From Thiocapsa sp. (GTDB lineage Bacteria > Pseudomonadota > Gammaproteobacteria > Chromatiales > Chromatiaceae), in contig NZ_CP073760.1 of assembly GCF_018399035.1 (NCBI RefSeq), positions 3,600,001 through 3,664,000 on the forward strand: a DNA stretch of 64,000 nt, read 5' to 3'. The notes under the pieces are model-generated. The model was not told the origin of the DNA, searched no databases, and worked only from the letters and a program-made list of their open reading frames with translations. Below, one piece after another: positions 34,667-43,085 of this stretch. The position numbers and the translations under genes were made by a program. The first letter of the stretch is position 1; each line of letters starts with the position of its first letter.

Positions 34667-36584
34667 GGCGTTGTTCATAAGCCCGTCCAAGTCCGAGTCC
34701 GGGGCTTGGTGACGGATGTGCGGGGATTTGGCAGGACCCTCGAAATTTCATACCCTTGGAAGTGCAAACTCACCGAGGGTTCGAAAAGATGTTCGAAGAT
34801 CCTGCCGAGAGTGACTTTAGACCAAGCGCGGGTGCTGCGCTACCCGGACGTTCGAGACCGGGCCGGAGCATCGGCTCATGACGCGACGCACACGCTTGGA
34901 GCAAGCCGAGCACATCGCGGCGGCCGAAGCACGGCTGGCGGCGGGGGAGACGCAACGCGCCGTGGCCACCGAGATGGGTATTGCGCGCAGCACCTTGCGC
35001 GACTGGTGCGGGGAGGTTCCGCGCGGGGATCCGCCGACGGGCTTGACGGCCTTCGCACGCACCCCGGAGGGGATCGATTGGTTGCATCGGCTGGTGTTGG
35101 CGGCGCATTTCAGCATCACCTTGCGGGCGGCGGGCGGAACCCGGCTGGTGAGTGAGTTCCTGGAGCTGAGCGGACTGTCGGCCTTCGTCGGGGTCAGCGA
35201 CGGCGCGCAGCACGCGCTCAATGTCGCCCTGGAAACGGCCGTGGTCGCGGTGGCCGCGGAGCAGCGCACGGCGCTTGCCGAGGGCATGCCGGCGCGTGCG
35301 GTGACGGTGTGCGAGGACGAAACCTTTCATCCGGGGATCTGCTTGGTCAACATCGAGCCGGTGTCGAACTTCATTGTCCTGGAGCAATACGCCGCGGATC
35401 GCACCGCGGCGACCTGGACCGCCGCGCTTCAGGACGCCTGCACGGGGCTCGCCGTGGAGGTGATCCAGAGCACCGCCGACGAGGCCAAGGCGCTGCGTCG
35501 CCATGCCGAGACGGACCTCCGTGCGCATCATTCCCCGGACCTCTTTCACGGCCAACACGAGGTCTCCAAAGCCACGTCCTTGGCGTTGGCGCGCGACGTG
35601 CGCCGGGCTGAAGCCGGCGTGGCGGCCGCGCAGGCGCATTGGGAGGCCGAGCGCGCGGCGCAGCAGGCATTCGAGGCGCGCATGCCCCGCCCGCTCGGGC
35701 GTCCACCGGCCTTCGAGACCCGCATTGGCGCCGCCCTGAGCGCGCTGGTCGCCGTGGAAGCCGAACGCGACCGCGCACGGGAGCGGCAGAGCGAGGCGCG
35801 CGCATTGATCCGCGAGCTCGGCGTGCTGTATCACCCGTATGATCCGGTGGATGGACAGACGCAGCCGGTGGAGCGCGTGGCGGCGCGCTTCACCGACGTC
35901 TGGACACGCCTGAAGGGATTGGCCGAGGCCGCCGAGCTGCCCGAGCGCGCTCGCGAACGCCTCGCCAAGGCCGAGCGCCTGACCGTGCAGTGGCTCGCCA
36001 CGCTCGCGTTCTTCTTCGCCACCGTGACCGCCAGGGTCGAGGCCCTCGCACTATCCCCGGAGCTGGAAGCGGCGGTCCTCGAGCAGCTCATCCCCGGCAT
36101 CTACCTCGAAGCGCGTCGCCGCCCGCAGCACCGCGGCCGAGACCCGACACCGCGTGCAGGCGGCGAGTACCGCGTTGCTCGACGTCCTGCGGCGCGCCGA
36201 TCATCCGCTGCAGCGTCTCGCGCCCGAGGACAGCGCTCGGGTCGAACAGGTCGCCGGCGCTTGCGCCGATCTGTTCCAACGCAGCAGCTCCTGTGTGGAA
36301 GGACGCAACGGCCAACTGTCGCTGCATCATCACGGGCGTCATCGCTTGAGCGACCGCAGGCTCGCCGCGCTCACCGCCGTGCACAACTTCCACATCCGCC
36401 GTCCCGACGGCACGACCGCCGCCGAGCGCTTCTTCGGGCGGACACATCCCGCACTGTTCGAGGAGCTTCTCCTGCGTGTGCCCTTGCCGCCGCGACCCCG
36501 ACGCCGACGGCCACGCCCGCCGAAACTACCCTATCTGATGCCGGTCGCGGCCTGATGGCGGTGGCCGGGATAATGAACAAGGCC
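34667..36584 (+). mobile_element. 1.9-kb insertion sequence with 9-bp target duplication
   Basis: The 1918-bp element is bounded by imperfect inverted ends (left GGCGTTGTTCATAAGCCCG, right on the other strand GGCCTTGTTCATTATCCCG). The 9-bp direct repeat CTCAAGATG flanks it at 34658-34666 and 36585-36593. It holds one long gene encoding a DDE-like protein. It is inserted in the loop of the palindrome following the Y1 transposase pseudogene. Confidence 0.9.
34878..36555 (+). pseudogene. Frameshifted transposase of the insertion sequence (DUF6399-like)
   Basis: The frame starts MTRRTRLEQAEHIAAAEARL with an N-terminal helix-turn-helix (TQRAVATEMGIARSTLRDWC, about residues 30-50). Candidate catalytic acids are in VCEDETFHPG, HHSPDLFHGQHEV, and the C-terminal CVEGRNGQLSLHHHG. 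Near 36113 the sense frame jumps by one base: the first frame degenerates into Arg-rich text while another continues VAARSTAAETRHRVQAAS to the stop at 36553-36555. No slippery run is visible, so this is probably a mutation rather than programmed frameshifting. I recall such proteins as DUF6399; the assignment needs a search. Confidence 0.8.
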
Positions 36585-36707
36585 CTCAAGATGGATTCTG
36601 CGACCGGTGCGATTAAGTAAACTGTCACCGGAATTCCCCTAGCCTGCAATAGGTTGTTGTGAGCGGCAAAGGGATCAGACCAGTCGGGGAGTACCTTTCT
36701 TTGCGAT

Positions 36708-36929
36708 TTACGCAACCTCGCTCATGGGGCGAACCCGTGGCGCCGGGAGTGCCCGACCCTCCGCTTTGAAATGTTTTACGACATCCTGCACGACGTCGCA
36801 AAGCTCACCATAGAGAGCGATGGGATCGTCGCCATGTATGCCGGTTATCAGATCAGGGCACTTTCCAATGTACACTTGATCCTCATCGCTCCACTCCACC
36901 CATTTGTGGTATTTGTCGAAATCTTTCAT
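36708..36929 (-). CDS. hicB: HicB-type antitoxin
   Basis: A 73-residue protein with the partial RNase-H-like HicB fold: YHKWVEWSDEDQVYIGKCPDLITGIHGDDPIALYGELCDVVQDVV. It neutralises the HicA mRNA interferase. The short C-terminus lacks a clear DNA-binding domain, so autoregulation may depend on another protein. It overlaps hicA by 4 bases (ATGA), the usual toxin-first order. Confidence 0.9.
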   Translation of the reverse strand: MKDFDKYHKWVEWSDEDQVYIGKCPDLITGIHGDDPIALYGELCDVVQDVVKHFKAEGRALPAPRVRPMSEVA

Positions 36930-37129
36930 TTGCTCACCGTTTCGATTGCCTGCGCGACCTGCTTTTCTTGGTAGCGTTTTGCGTCGTCACCGGTCTTGCC
37001 GCTTACGGTTACCGCACCCGCATACTTTGGATGGACAAATTTTCGGTGGGAGCCTTTGCCTGCGCCCGGGATCTCTTCGAAGCCTGCATCCCTGAGGGCC
37101 GTCAAGAGGTCACGAATTTTCTGGGGCAT
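36926..37129 (-). CDS. hicA: HicA-type mRNA interferase toxin
   Basis: A 67-residue toxin with a double-stranded-RNA-binding-like fold and the catalytic His in GAGKGSHRKFVHP. It degrades mRNA and tmRNA when HicB is lost. The start MPQKIRDLLTALRDAGF fits family N-termini; a GTG 21 bases upstream would extend it without support. It is the first gene of the hicA-hicB pair. Confidence 0.92.
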   Translation of the reverse strand: MPQKIRDLLTALRDAGFEEIPGAGKGSHRKFVHPKYAGAVTVSGKTGDDAKRYQEKQVAQAIETVSK

Positions 37130-37246
37130 CGATTCGTCTGGTGAAACCACGGCGCGCCTCGGTCGGTGGACGCGGGCAACCGGATCGCTTGAGCCAAGCG
37201 CCCGGTTTGGCCCCGCACACAGGCGCCCACGGGAAGGCCCGGATCA

Positions 37247-37471
37247 TCAGGGCCTCGAGACCGCGGCCTCGATGCGCTTGGCGATCCACTGATTCAGGCT
37301 TAACCCTTCGGCTTCGGCTCGCGCGGCGGCGCGACGATAGACCTCGGGCGTTAGCCGGAGCGGTATCCTGCCTTTGAAGGTGCGGTCGGGCTGCTCACCT
37401 CGTTCCGCGCAGTCCGCGGGAACAGGGTCCGTGAAGATCCGGGACAAGATCAGTCGCTGGCGTCGGTTCAT
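37247..37471 (-). CDS. Ribbon-helix-helix protein (HicB C-terminal-like)
   Basis: A 74-residue protein whose C-terminal half GRIPLRLTPEVYRRAAARAEAEGLSLNQWIAKRIEAA is a ribbon-helix-helix DNA-binding domain of the kind found at the end of HicB antitoxins. The adjacent HicB lacks such a domain, so this protein could be the separated DNA-binding partner, or an antitoxin left without its toxin. A small palindrome just upstream of the start is a possible operator. Confidence 0.82.
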   Translation of the reverse strand: MNRRQRLILSRIFTDPVPADCAERGEQPDRTFKGRIPLRLTPEVYRRAAARAEAEGLSLNQWIAKRIEAAVSRP

Positions 37472-37479
37472 CTGCCAAC

Positions 37480-37498
37480 GATATCAGATCGCCATATC
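37480..37498. promoter_or_regulatory. Possible operator upstream of the ribbon-helix-helix gene
   Basis: GATAT and ATATC, separated by nine bases, lie 9 bases upstream of the start codon of the ribbon-helix-helix gene. Such proteins bind short palindromes at their own promoter. No footprint evidence; inference from position and symmetry. Confidence 0.35.
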
Positions 37499-37589
37499 AC
37501 GCCTAAACCGCTTTTGGATTCAGTATCGATTCAGTTTAACCCCCTAGTCTCTCCCTCGTGCCCACCTCACGCAGGTCGCGATCGGAGCC

Positions 37590-38205
37590 ATGTCTCGTCC
37601 ACTTCTCATCATCCCGTTGATCGGTCTGCTGCTGAGCGGTGCCGGCAGTGCCTCGGCGACGACACTCGCCGAGGCGGTCGGCGCCGCGCTGGCGCTTGCC
37701 GAGCAGACGCCGCGGGTGACGGCCGCCCGGCGGGAGGCAGATGCGATCCGCACCCAGGCAGGGAGTCTCGTCGCGCAAGATCCGGCGCTGCGGGTGAAGT
37801 ATTTGTCCGACGAGCTGACCGAGGGCGGTGGCGCAAACGAATGGGAGGCGATGGTCGATCTGCCGCTCTGGCTGCCGGGTCAACGCGGTGCCCGTCGGGA
37901 GGTCGCCGGCGCGCTCGACACCCAGGCTGGCGCACTGGAGCGTCTGCTGCGGTGGGAGATGGCCGGGCGGGTTCGACAGGCCGCCTGGGAGGCCGCCTTT
38001 GCCGAGGGACGGTTGCGTCCGAGCAGACCCTGGCCAGCGCCGACTTCGAGCGTCTTGGCGCGGCCGAGGCCCTGTCCGTTGCCGAGCACCGACACGCGCT
38101 CGCGCAGGACGCCTTGCGTCTGATGCGCCGTGCCTTTGATCTCGGCGAGACCGATCTCGCCGAGCTGCTGCGTGCCGAGGAGCGCGCTCGCGAGGCGAGC
38201 ATGGA
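37590..38205 (+). pseudogene. CzcC/CusC-like outer-membrane factor, truncated and frameshifted
   Basis: It begins with a signal peptide (MSRPLLIIPLIGLLLSGAGS) and the TolC-family start TLAEAVGAALALAEQTPRV. Metal-efflux CzcC features follow (LVAQDPALRVKYLSDELTEGGG, VDLPLWLPGQRGARREVAGAL). At about 38013 the frame changes and a C-terminal CzcC-like segment continues (HRHALAQDALRLMRRAFDLGETDLAELLRAEER). The middle of the gene, over 150 residues, is missing. The protein cannot form a working channel. Confidence 0.8.
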
Positions 38206-38440
38206 TCTGGAGCTGGTGGACGCCCAGAGTCAGTATCTGGAGTCATTGACGCGGCTCGAGCTGATCGAGACCGAGCTGGCCCGCGACCGGACCCTGTTTC
38301 AAGAAGGCGTGATCGCCGAGCGGCGTCTGCTGGAAAGCCAGTCCAAACAGCGCGAGCTGACGACGTTGGTCGAGCAGCGTCTTCGCCGGCAACGCCTATC
38401 TCTTCGTCTCACGGGACGGCGGATTCGAAGCGCTCCCGGA
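38206..38440 (+). pseudogene. CzcB-like adaptor fragment fused between czcC and czcA remnants
   Basis: The frame from the czcC remnant runs directly into adaptor sequence (YLESLTRLELIETELARDRTLFQEGVIAERRLLESQSKQREL), which corresponds to the coiled-coil part of CzcB. After another frame change near 38385 a short C-terminal adaptor piece (GNAYLFVSRDGGFEALP) follows. Both ends of czcB are missing. The junctions have no repeats of notable length. Confidence 0.7.
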
Positions 38441-39364
38441 TGTCTCCACCACCCAGGTGAAGATCATCGTGAAGGCGCCGGGGATGACGCCCGAGGAGGT
38501 GGAGACGCGCATCACCAATCGGATCGAGCTGGAGATGCTCGGCATCCCGAACCAAACGATGCTGCGCTCCATCGCCAAGTATGCCCTGACCGACATCACC
38601 CTGGATTTTACCGAGGGTACGGCTATCTTTTGGGCGCGCCAGCAGGTCTCCGAGCGGCTCGGCGCCATCTGGGGCGAGAGCGCACCGAGGGGCCGGTCGC
38701 CATCTCGCGCGAGCGCGGCAGTCGCATGGCGGTCGCCATCGCCAACGTCGACGGGCGCAACCTGGTGGGATTCGTCGCCGAGGCACGCGCGGCGGTCGCC
38801 GAGCAGGTCGAGCTGCCGCCCGGCTATCGGCTGGAATGGGGCGGCGAGTTCGTGAACCAACAGCGCGCCGCGGCCCGCCTGGCCTTGGTGGTGCCGGTGG
38901 CGCTGGTGCTGATCTTCCTGGTGCTTTTCTCGACCTTCGGCTCGGTGAAGCAGGCCGCCTTGGTCTTGTCGAACGTGCCCTTCGCCATGATCGGCGGCGT
39001 CTTCGCGCTGGCACTCACCGGTGAGTATCTCTCGGTGCCCGCCTCGGTCGGTTTCATCGCCCTGCTCGGCATCGCGGTGCTCAACGGCGTGGTGATGGTC
39101 GCCTATTTCAACCAGCTGCGCGCACTCGGCCGACCCATGCAGGAGGTGGTCGTCGAAGGGGCAAGACGGCGACTGCGCCCGGTGCTCATGACCGCGAGCA
39201 TCGCCGCCTTCGGGCTGGTGCCGCTGCTCTTCGCGACCGGACCCGGATCCGAGATCCAACGCCCGCTGGCGATCGTGGTCATCGGCGGGTTGGTCTCGGC
39301 CACCCTGCTCACACTCATCCTGTTGCCGATCCTCTACCGTCGTTTCGGTGCGGAACGGGTCTAA
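38441..39364 (+). pseudogene. CzcA-like metal-efflux RND permease, internally deleted
   Basis: The N-terminal part reads TTQVKIIVKAPGMTPEEVETRI and WARQQVSERLGAIWGE, the start of a heavy-metal RND pump. Near 38678 the frame shifts and the C-terminal part continues from EGPVAISRERGSRMAVAIANVDGRNLVGFV through four TM helices to the end (LPILYRRFGAERV). About 600 residues, including most of both periplasmic loops and the proton-relay helices, are missing. The stop TAA reads TAAACCG, like the start of the dispersed repeat. Confidence 0.85.
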
Positions 39365-39445
39365 ACCGTCGAGGACGATGCACTCGTCTCGAATCGGGGC
39401 GACCCCGGACAACAGGGATTCATACTCTTGCGGAGGACAACAACC

Positions 39446-39844
39446 ATGCTGAAATCAACCGTCAATGCACTCGCGGCAGTATTCCTGATGACCGCAGCGG
39501 TCATCCCGACCCATGCGGCCGATCTGAAGCTGCTCCTCGACGACACGACATCGGTCATCCCGACCGACGTCACCTATCGACTCTCGCCCGAAGGACTCGA
39601 GGTCGAGGGCTGGGTCGCAAAACGCTCTGCGCACACCGGGCGGATGCAGGGCCATGTCGAGATCCGGCTGCTTGACGAGACCGGCTCGGTGCTCGCGCAG
39701 AAAGACACCTACATGGTCCGTTATTCACCGACGCGATCCAATCCGCAGAAGGCCAGCTTCAGCACGCTGGTGCCCGAGGTCCCGCCCGGGACCGCGGCAA
39801 TCGAGGTGGCGCACCGGGTCGGCAAGACTTCGGCCGAGCGCTGA
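39446..39844 (+). CDS. Small exported hypothetical protein
   Basis: A 132-residue protein with a clear signal peptide (MLKSTVNALAAVFLMTAAVIPTHAAD). The mature part is a predicted beta-sandwich (VTYRLSPEGLEVEGWVAKRSAHTGRMQGHVEIRLLDETGSVL). No named domain. ATG 39446 is used since the frame upstream is polar. It sits between the metal-efflux remnant and the DUF3240 gene and may belong to the former efflux operon as a periplasmic accessory protein. Confidence 0.75.
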   Translation: MLKSTVNALAAVFLMTAAVIPTHAADLKLLLDDTTSVIPTDVTYRLSPEGLEVEGWVAKRSAHTGRMQGHVEIRLLDETGSVLAQKDTYMVRYSPTRSNPQKASFSTLVPEVPPGTAAIEVAHRVGKTSAER

Positions 39845-39876
39845 GCGGAATATCACGCCCGATCGGAGACCGACAC

Positions 39877-40179
39877 ATGCCGCACCAAATGCTTCATCTC
39901 ATTATCCCTCCGCCGGCCGAGGACGCACTCGTCGAGTGGCTGCTCGAGCGCGAGGACATCCCCGGCTTCACCAGCAGCGCGGTCTCCGGGCACGGCTCGT
40001 CGGAGCGCTCCATGACCACCGCCGAGCAGGTCGCCGGGCGCAGTCGGCGGGTGATGTTCATGCTGCTGCTCCCCGAGGAGACCGCACACGCGGTGCTCGC
40101 GGGATTGGGCGGCGAATTCGGGGGCAGCGGCATCCACTACTGGCGGGTACCGGCCATCGCCCAGGGTCGATTGGTTTAA
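39877..40179 (+). CDS. DUF3240 family protein
   Basis: A 100-residue cytosolic protein beginning MPHQMLHLIIPPPAEDALVEWLLEREDIPGFTSSAVSGHG, with the family's RVMFMLLLPEETAHAVLAGL. DUF3240 proteins are commonly encoded next to CusA/CzcA pumps and have a PII-like ferredoxin fold. With the pump gone, this gene is a surviving piece of the operon. It converges with ligE, their stop codons overlapping in TTTAAA. Confidence 0.85.
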   Translation: MPHQMLHLIIPPPAEDALVEWLLEREDIPGFTSSAVSGHGSSERSMTTAEQVAGRSRRVMFMLLLPEETAHAVLAGLGGEFGGSGIHYWRVPAIAQGRLV

Positions 40180-41102
40180 AGGGTTTCGACCTGCCGCAGG
40201 AAGCTCGCGAAACGGGGCAGGCCGTTGTTCGTGCGCCCGTGGTACTTGAAGTTGACGACGCTGCCTACGGGCGGCGGGGCGTCGCGCTCGACATCGCTGA
40301 AACCGGTGCCGAGCCGAAATCGGGTGCCGTCCGCCTCCTCGACCACAAGGGAGCCCATCCGCCCTTCATGCCGCCCTCGGCCCGGAAGATGGGCGATCAC
40401 CCGGGCGTCGGCTTCCAGATAGGGTTTGACCTTGAGGATGTCGGCCGTACGTCCGATGCGGTAAAGCGAATCGCGTCGATGCAACATCAAGCCCTCGCCC
40501 CCCGCGGCCACCACCTGCTCCAACGCGACCATCAAGGCGTCGTGATCCGCAACGCGGGTTTGCTCGACCAGCGCGAGGAAGGGGCTCGGCGAGGCCGCAA
40601 CCAGCCCTCGCAACAGGTTCAGCCGGGTCTCGAAATCGCCCGGGTGGTCGGGCAGGTCGAACACCATGTAGCGGACACGACGCCAAGCGTCTTCATCCGG
40701 CTCGGATCGCCGCACCGTCCCCGACAGGAGCGCAAAGGTGCCGCGGCCCATCCACAGCTCTCCGTCGAGGACCGCCGCGGGAAAATCGGCCGTAAACCAG
40801 GCGGGCGCCGTGATCGGAATCCCGCCGCGCGTGATGAGACGGCGGCCGTTCCAGTAGCCGCGCACCCCGTCGAGCTTCTCGCTGAGCAGGTAACCGTCGA
40901 GATCGACACCGGGACGGTAGGCCTCCCCCAGCGCCAGGCCGGGCACCGTCTGCGTCGTCGACGACGCGCTCGCCGGGGCGCGCGTGGCCGTCGACACATC
41001 CCCCGCAGCGATCGCCTCCTCGGTCGTTGCGGCGGCCGGGCCGTGAAGCAGGCCGAGAAGAAGCAGGGAGAGCCCCCATCGAAGACTGGACCGGTGCGGC
41101 AT
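40176..41102 (-). CDS. Exported ATP-dependent DNA ligase (LigE-like)
   Basis: A 308-residue ligase with a signal peptide (SLRWGLSLLLLGLLHGPAAAT), so a periplasmic enzyme. The nucleotidyltransferase has the adenylated lysine in LLSEKLDGVRGYWNGRRL (motif I, KxDGxR), motif III-like VLDGELWMGRG, motif IV GEGLMLH and motif V LKVKPYLE. The C-terminal OB domain ends the protein. LigE-type enzymes are thought to act on DNA during uptake, consistent with the type IV pilus genes of this window, although that link is inference. Confidence 0.9.
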   Translation of the reverse strand: MPHRSSLRWGLSLLLLGLLHGPAAATTEEAIAAGDVSTATRAPASASSTTQTVPGLALGEAYRPGVDLDGYLLSEKLDGVRGYWNGRRLITRGGIPITAPAWFTADFPAAVLDGELWMGRGTFALLSGTVRRSEPDEDAWRRVRYMVFDLPDHPGDFETRLNLLRGLVAASPSPFLALVEQTRVADHDALMVALEQVVAAGGEGLMLHRRDSLYRIGRTADILKVKPYLEADARVIAHLPGRGRHEGRMGSLVVEEADGTRFRLGTGFSDVERDAPPPVGSVVNFKYHGRTNNGLPRFASFLRQVETL

Positions 41103-41451
41103 CGATCACGTTCCGTTGATATTTCGATGGCGACACTGTAGCTCACATCAGCAGCTACAACAAATCAACATACACGAAATGATCATGACGCGATCTTAGT
41201 ATCGGCGCTGCACCATGCGCATCAACGGACCACGCAGGCTCTCTACGACGCCCTGGAGCGTCGTCCGCTTGACCCTCCGCAAAAACCCGATGGTTTTACT
41301 CAATACATTAAATCCGTCCTGCTGCATTCTTTCCTGTGCGGACATGGGCTAACGTGACGGCATTGTTGCGCTGCACAAAAACGTCCCGACAACCTGTGGA
41401 CGTTTGACCCGAGCGCTCGGCCTCACGGCCGCTTGTCAGGACCACAAGACC
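41103..41451. other. Intergenic region before mqo
   Basis: The 349 bases between the divergent ligE and mqo genes contain an AT-rich part (41150-41200) and a short hairpin (GTAGCT/AGCTAC at 41138-41158). No gene is supported. They should contain both promoters. Confidence 0.4.
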
Positions 41452-42885
41452 ATGACTGCTTCGACTCACTACGACGTCCTCATCGTCGGTGCCGGCGTCA
41501 CCGGTACTGCACTCCTCTATCAGCTGGCGAAATTCACCGACCTGAACCGACTCTGCCTGATCGAGAAATACGACAGCATCGCCACGGTCAACTCGCACGC
41601 GCACAACAACAGCCAAACCATCCACTGCGGCGACATCGAGACCAACTACACCCTGGAGAAGGCGCGCGCCATCAAGCGCACCGCCTACATGGTGATCAAC
41701 TACGCAACCAAGCTCGCGCCGCGTGATCGCGACCGCATCATCCACCGGATGCCGAAGATGGTGCTGGGCGTGGGCGAGACCGAATCTCGCTACATCCGTG
41801 ATCGCTACGAGCGCTTCAAGGGGCTCTATCCGCGCATGGAGCTGCTCGAGCGTAAGGACATCGCAGACATCGAGCCCAACGTCGCACTCGTGGACGGCAC
41901 CTGGCGCAAGGAGAAGATCGTCGCCACCGGCACACCGGATGACTATTGTGCCGTCGACTTCCAGGCCCTGGCTCAATCCTTCTCGGCCGATTGCGTGCGA
42001 CTGGACCGGCAAACCTCCAAGCAGATCACCCAGTTATTCTCGACCAAGGTCGATAAGATCCGCCGTGACGGTCCGGATTACGTCTTGGAGACCAACCGAG
42101 GCTTGTTGAAGGCACGAGCCCTCGTCGTCTGCGCGGGCGGACACTCGCTCTTGTTGGCGCAGGAGATGGGACTGGGATTGGAATATTCCTGTATGCCGGT
42201 CGCCGGGTCCTTCTATTTCGCCCCCGAGGCGCTGAACGGCAAGGTCTACACGGTTCAGAATCCGAGCCTTCCGTTCGCCGCGGTCCACGGCGACCACGAC
42301 ATCAAGGAGAGCGGCAAGACCCGTTTCGGGCCGACCGCCTTCATGCTGCCGATGCTCGAGCGCTACAACCGCGACAGCATCCCTGAGTTCTTCAAGGTCC
42401 TGAGGTTCGATCGCCAGGTTGCCGCGGCCTTCTGGGCCATGCTCAAAGAGCGCGATATCCGCCACTACATCCTACGCAACCTCCTCTACGAGGTGCCTGG
42501 TCTGAATCGCCATTTCTTCGTGCGCGAGATCCGCAAGATCGTCCCCTCGATCAAGGCGGCCGACATCACCTATGCCGAGCGCTTCGGCGGTCTGCGACCC
42601 CAGTTAATCGACAAGACCTCCGGCAAGCTGCGCATGGGCGAGGCCAAGATCACCAACGGGTCCGGTCTCATCTTCAACATGACCCCGTCGCCGGGCGGCA
42701 CCAGTTGTCTCGGCAGCGGAGAGACCGACATGCGCTCGATCACGGCCTATTTGGGTGCCCGAATCAACGAGCAAGCCTTGGCGCGCGAGCTTCTGATGGG
42801 GTACGAGGATACGCGCGGGCAGGGAGACACGACTGCGGGGGTGGAGACGGAATCGGAAGCGGTACCGCTCGCCGAGGCGGTCTAA
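41452..42885 (+). CDS. mqo: Malate:quinone oxidoreductase
   Basis: A flavoprotein of 477 residues that oxidises malate to oxaloacetate and reduces quinone at the inner membrane. The FAD-binding motif VLIVGAGVTGTALLYQLAKF lies at the N-terminus; NSHAHNNSQTIHCGDIETNY and the C-terminal MTPSPGGTSCLGSGETDMR are family signatures. The start MTASTHYDV is preferred over an ATG 16 codons upstream, because the flavin motif then begins close to the N-terminus. An NAD-dependent mdh is also in this window, so both routes coexist. A paired repeat begins 2 bases after the stop. Confidence 0.9.
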   Translation: MTASTHYDVLIVGAGVTGTALLYQLAKFTDLNRLCLIEKYDSIATVNSHAHNNSQTIHCGDIETNYTLEKARAIKRTAYMVINYATKLAPRDRDRIIHRMPKMVLGVGETESRYIRDRYERFKGLYPRMELLERKDIADIEPNVALVDGTWRKEKIVATGTPDDYCAVDFQALAQSFSADCVRLDRQTSKQITQLFSTKVDKIRRDGPDYVLETNRGLLKARALVVCAGGHSLLLAQEMGLGLEYSCMPVAGSFYFAPEALNGKVYTVQNPSLPFAAVHGDHDIKESGKTRFGPTAFMLPMLERYNRDSIPEFFKVLRFDRQVAAAFWAMLKERDIRHYILRNLLYEVPGLNRHFFVREIRKIVPSIKAADITYAERFGGLRPQLIDKTSGKLRMGEAKITNGSGLIFNMTPSPGGTSCLGSGETDMRSITAYLGARINEQALARELLMGYEDTRGQGDTTAGVETESEAVPLAEAV

Positions 42886-42887
42886 AA

Positions 42888-43085
42888 TGAATCGCGTCCT
42901 CGAGGGCGTCTGCTTGGTTTGAGGGCGGTTTCATCCTCGGCACAACCTGAAGCGTTTCAGCGGGACGCGATTCAGAGGTTAAAAGCGAGGAAAGATGTCC
43001 TAAACCGCGTCTCCACCAAGGTCATGGGCTCGCGCAACCGCGAGCCCAATCAAAAAACATTCCCTTTCGTACCGGACGCGGTTTA
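42888..43085. repeat. Paired 85-bp repeat between mqo and hemE, copy 5
   Basis: Units 42888-42974 (87 bp, ends TGAATCGCG/CGCGATTCA, doubly changed yet complementary) and 43001-43085 (85 bp, ends TAAACCGCG/CGCGGTTTA), with a 26-bp spacer. The second unit has an internal hairpin (GGGCTCGCG ... CGCGAGCCC). Its outer end supplies the TAA stop of the minus-strand hemE gene. Confidence 0.9.

Noticed and set aside
34664..35155. Open frame at the left end of the insertion sequence
   Set aside because: It overlaps the transposase frame, begins in the terminal inverted repeat and shows no domain.
36100..36170. Programmed frameshift in the insertion sequence transposase
   Set aside because: No slippery run of A or T and no downstream stem is visible at the frame change; mutation is simpler.
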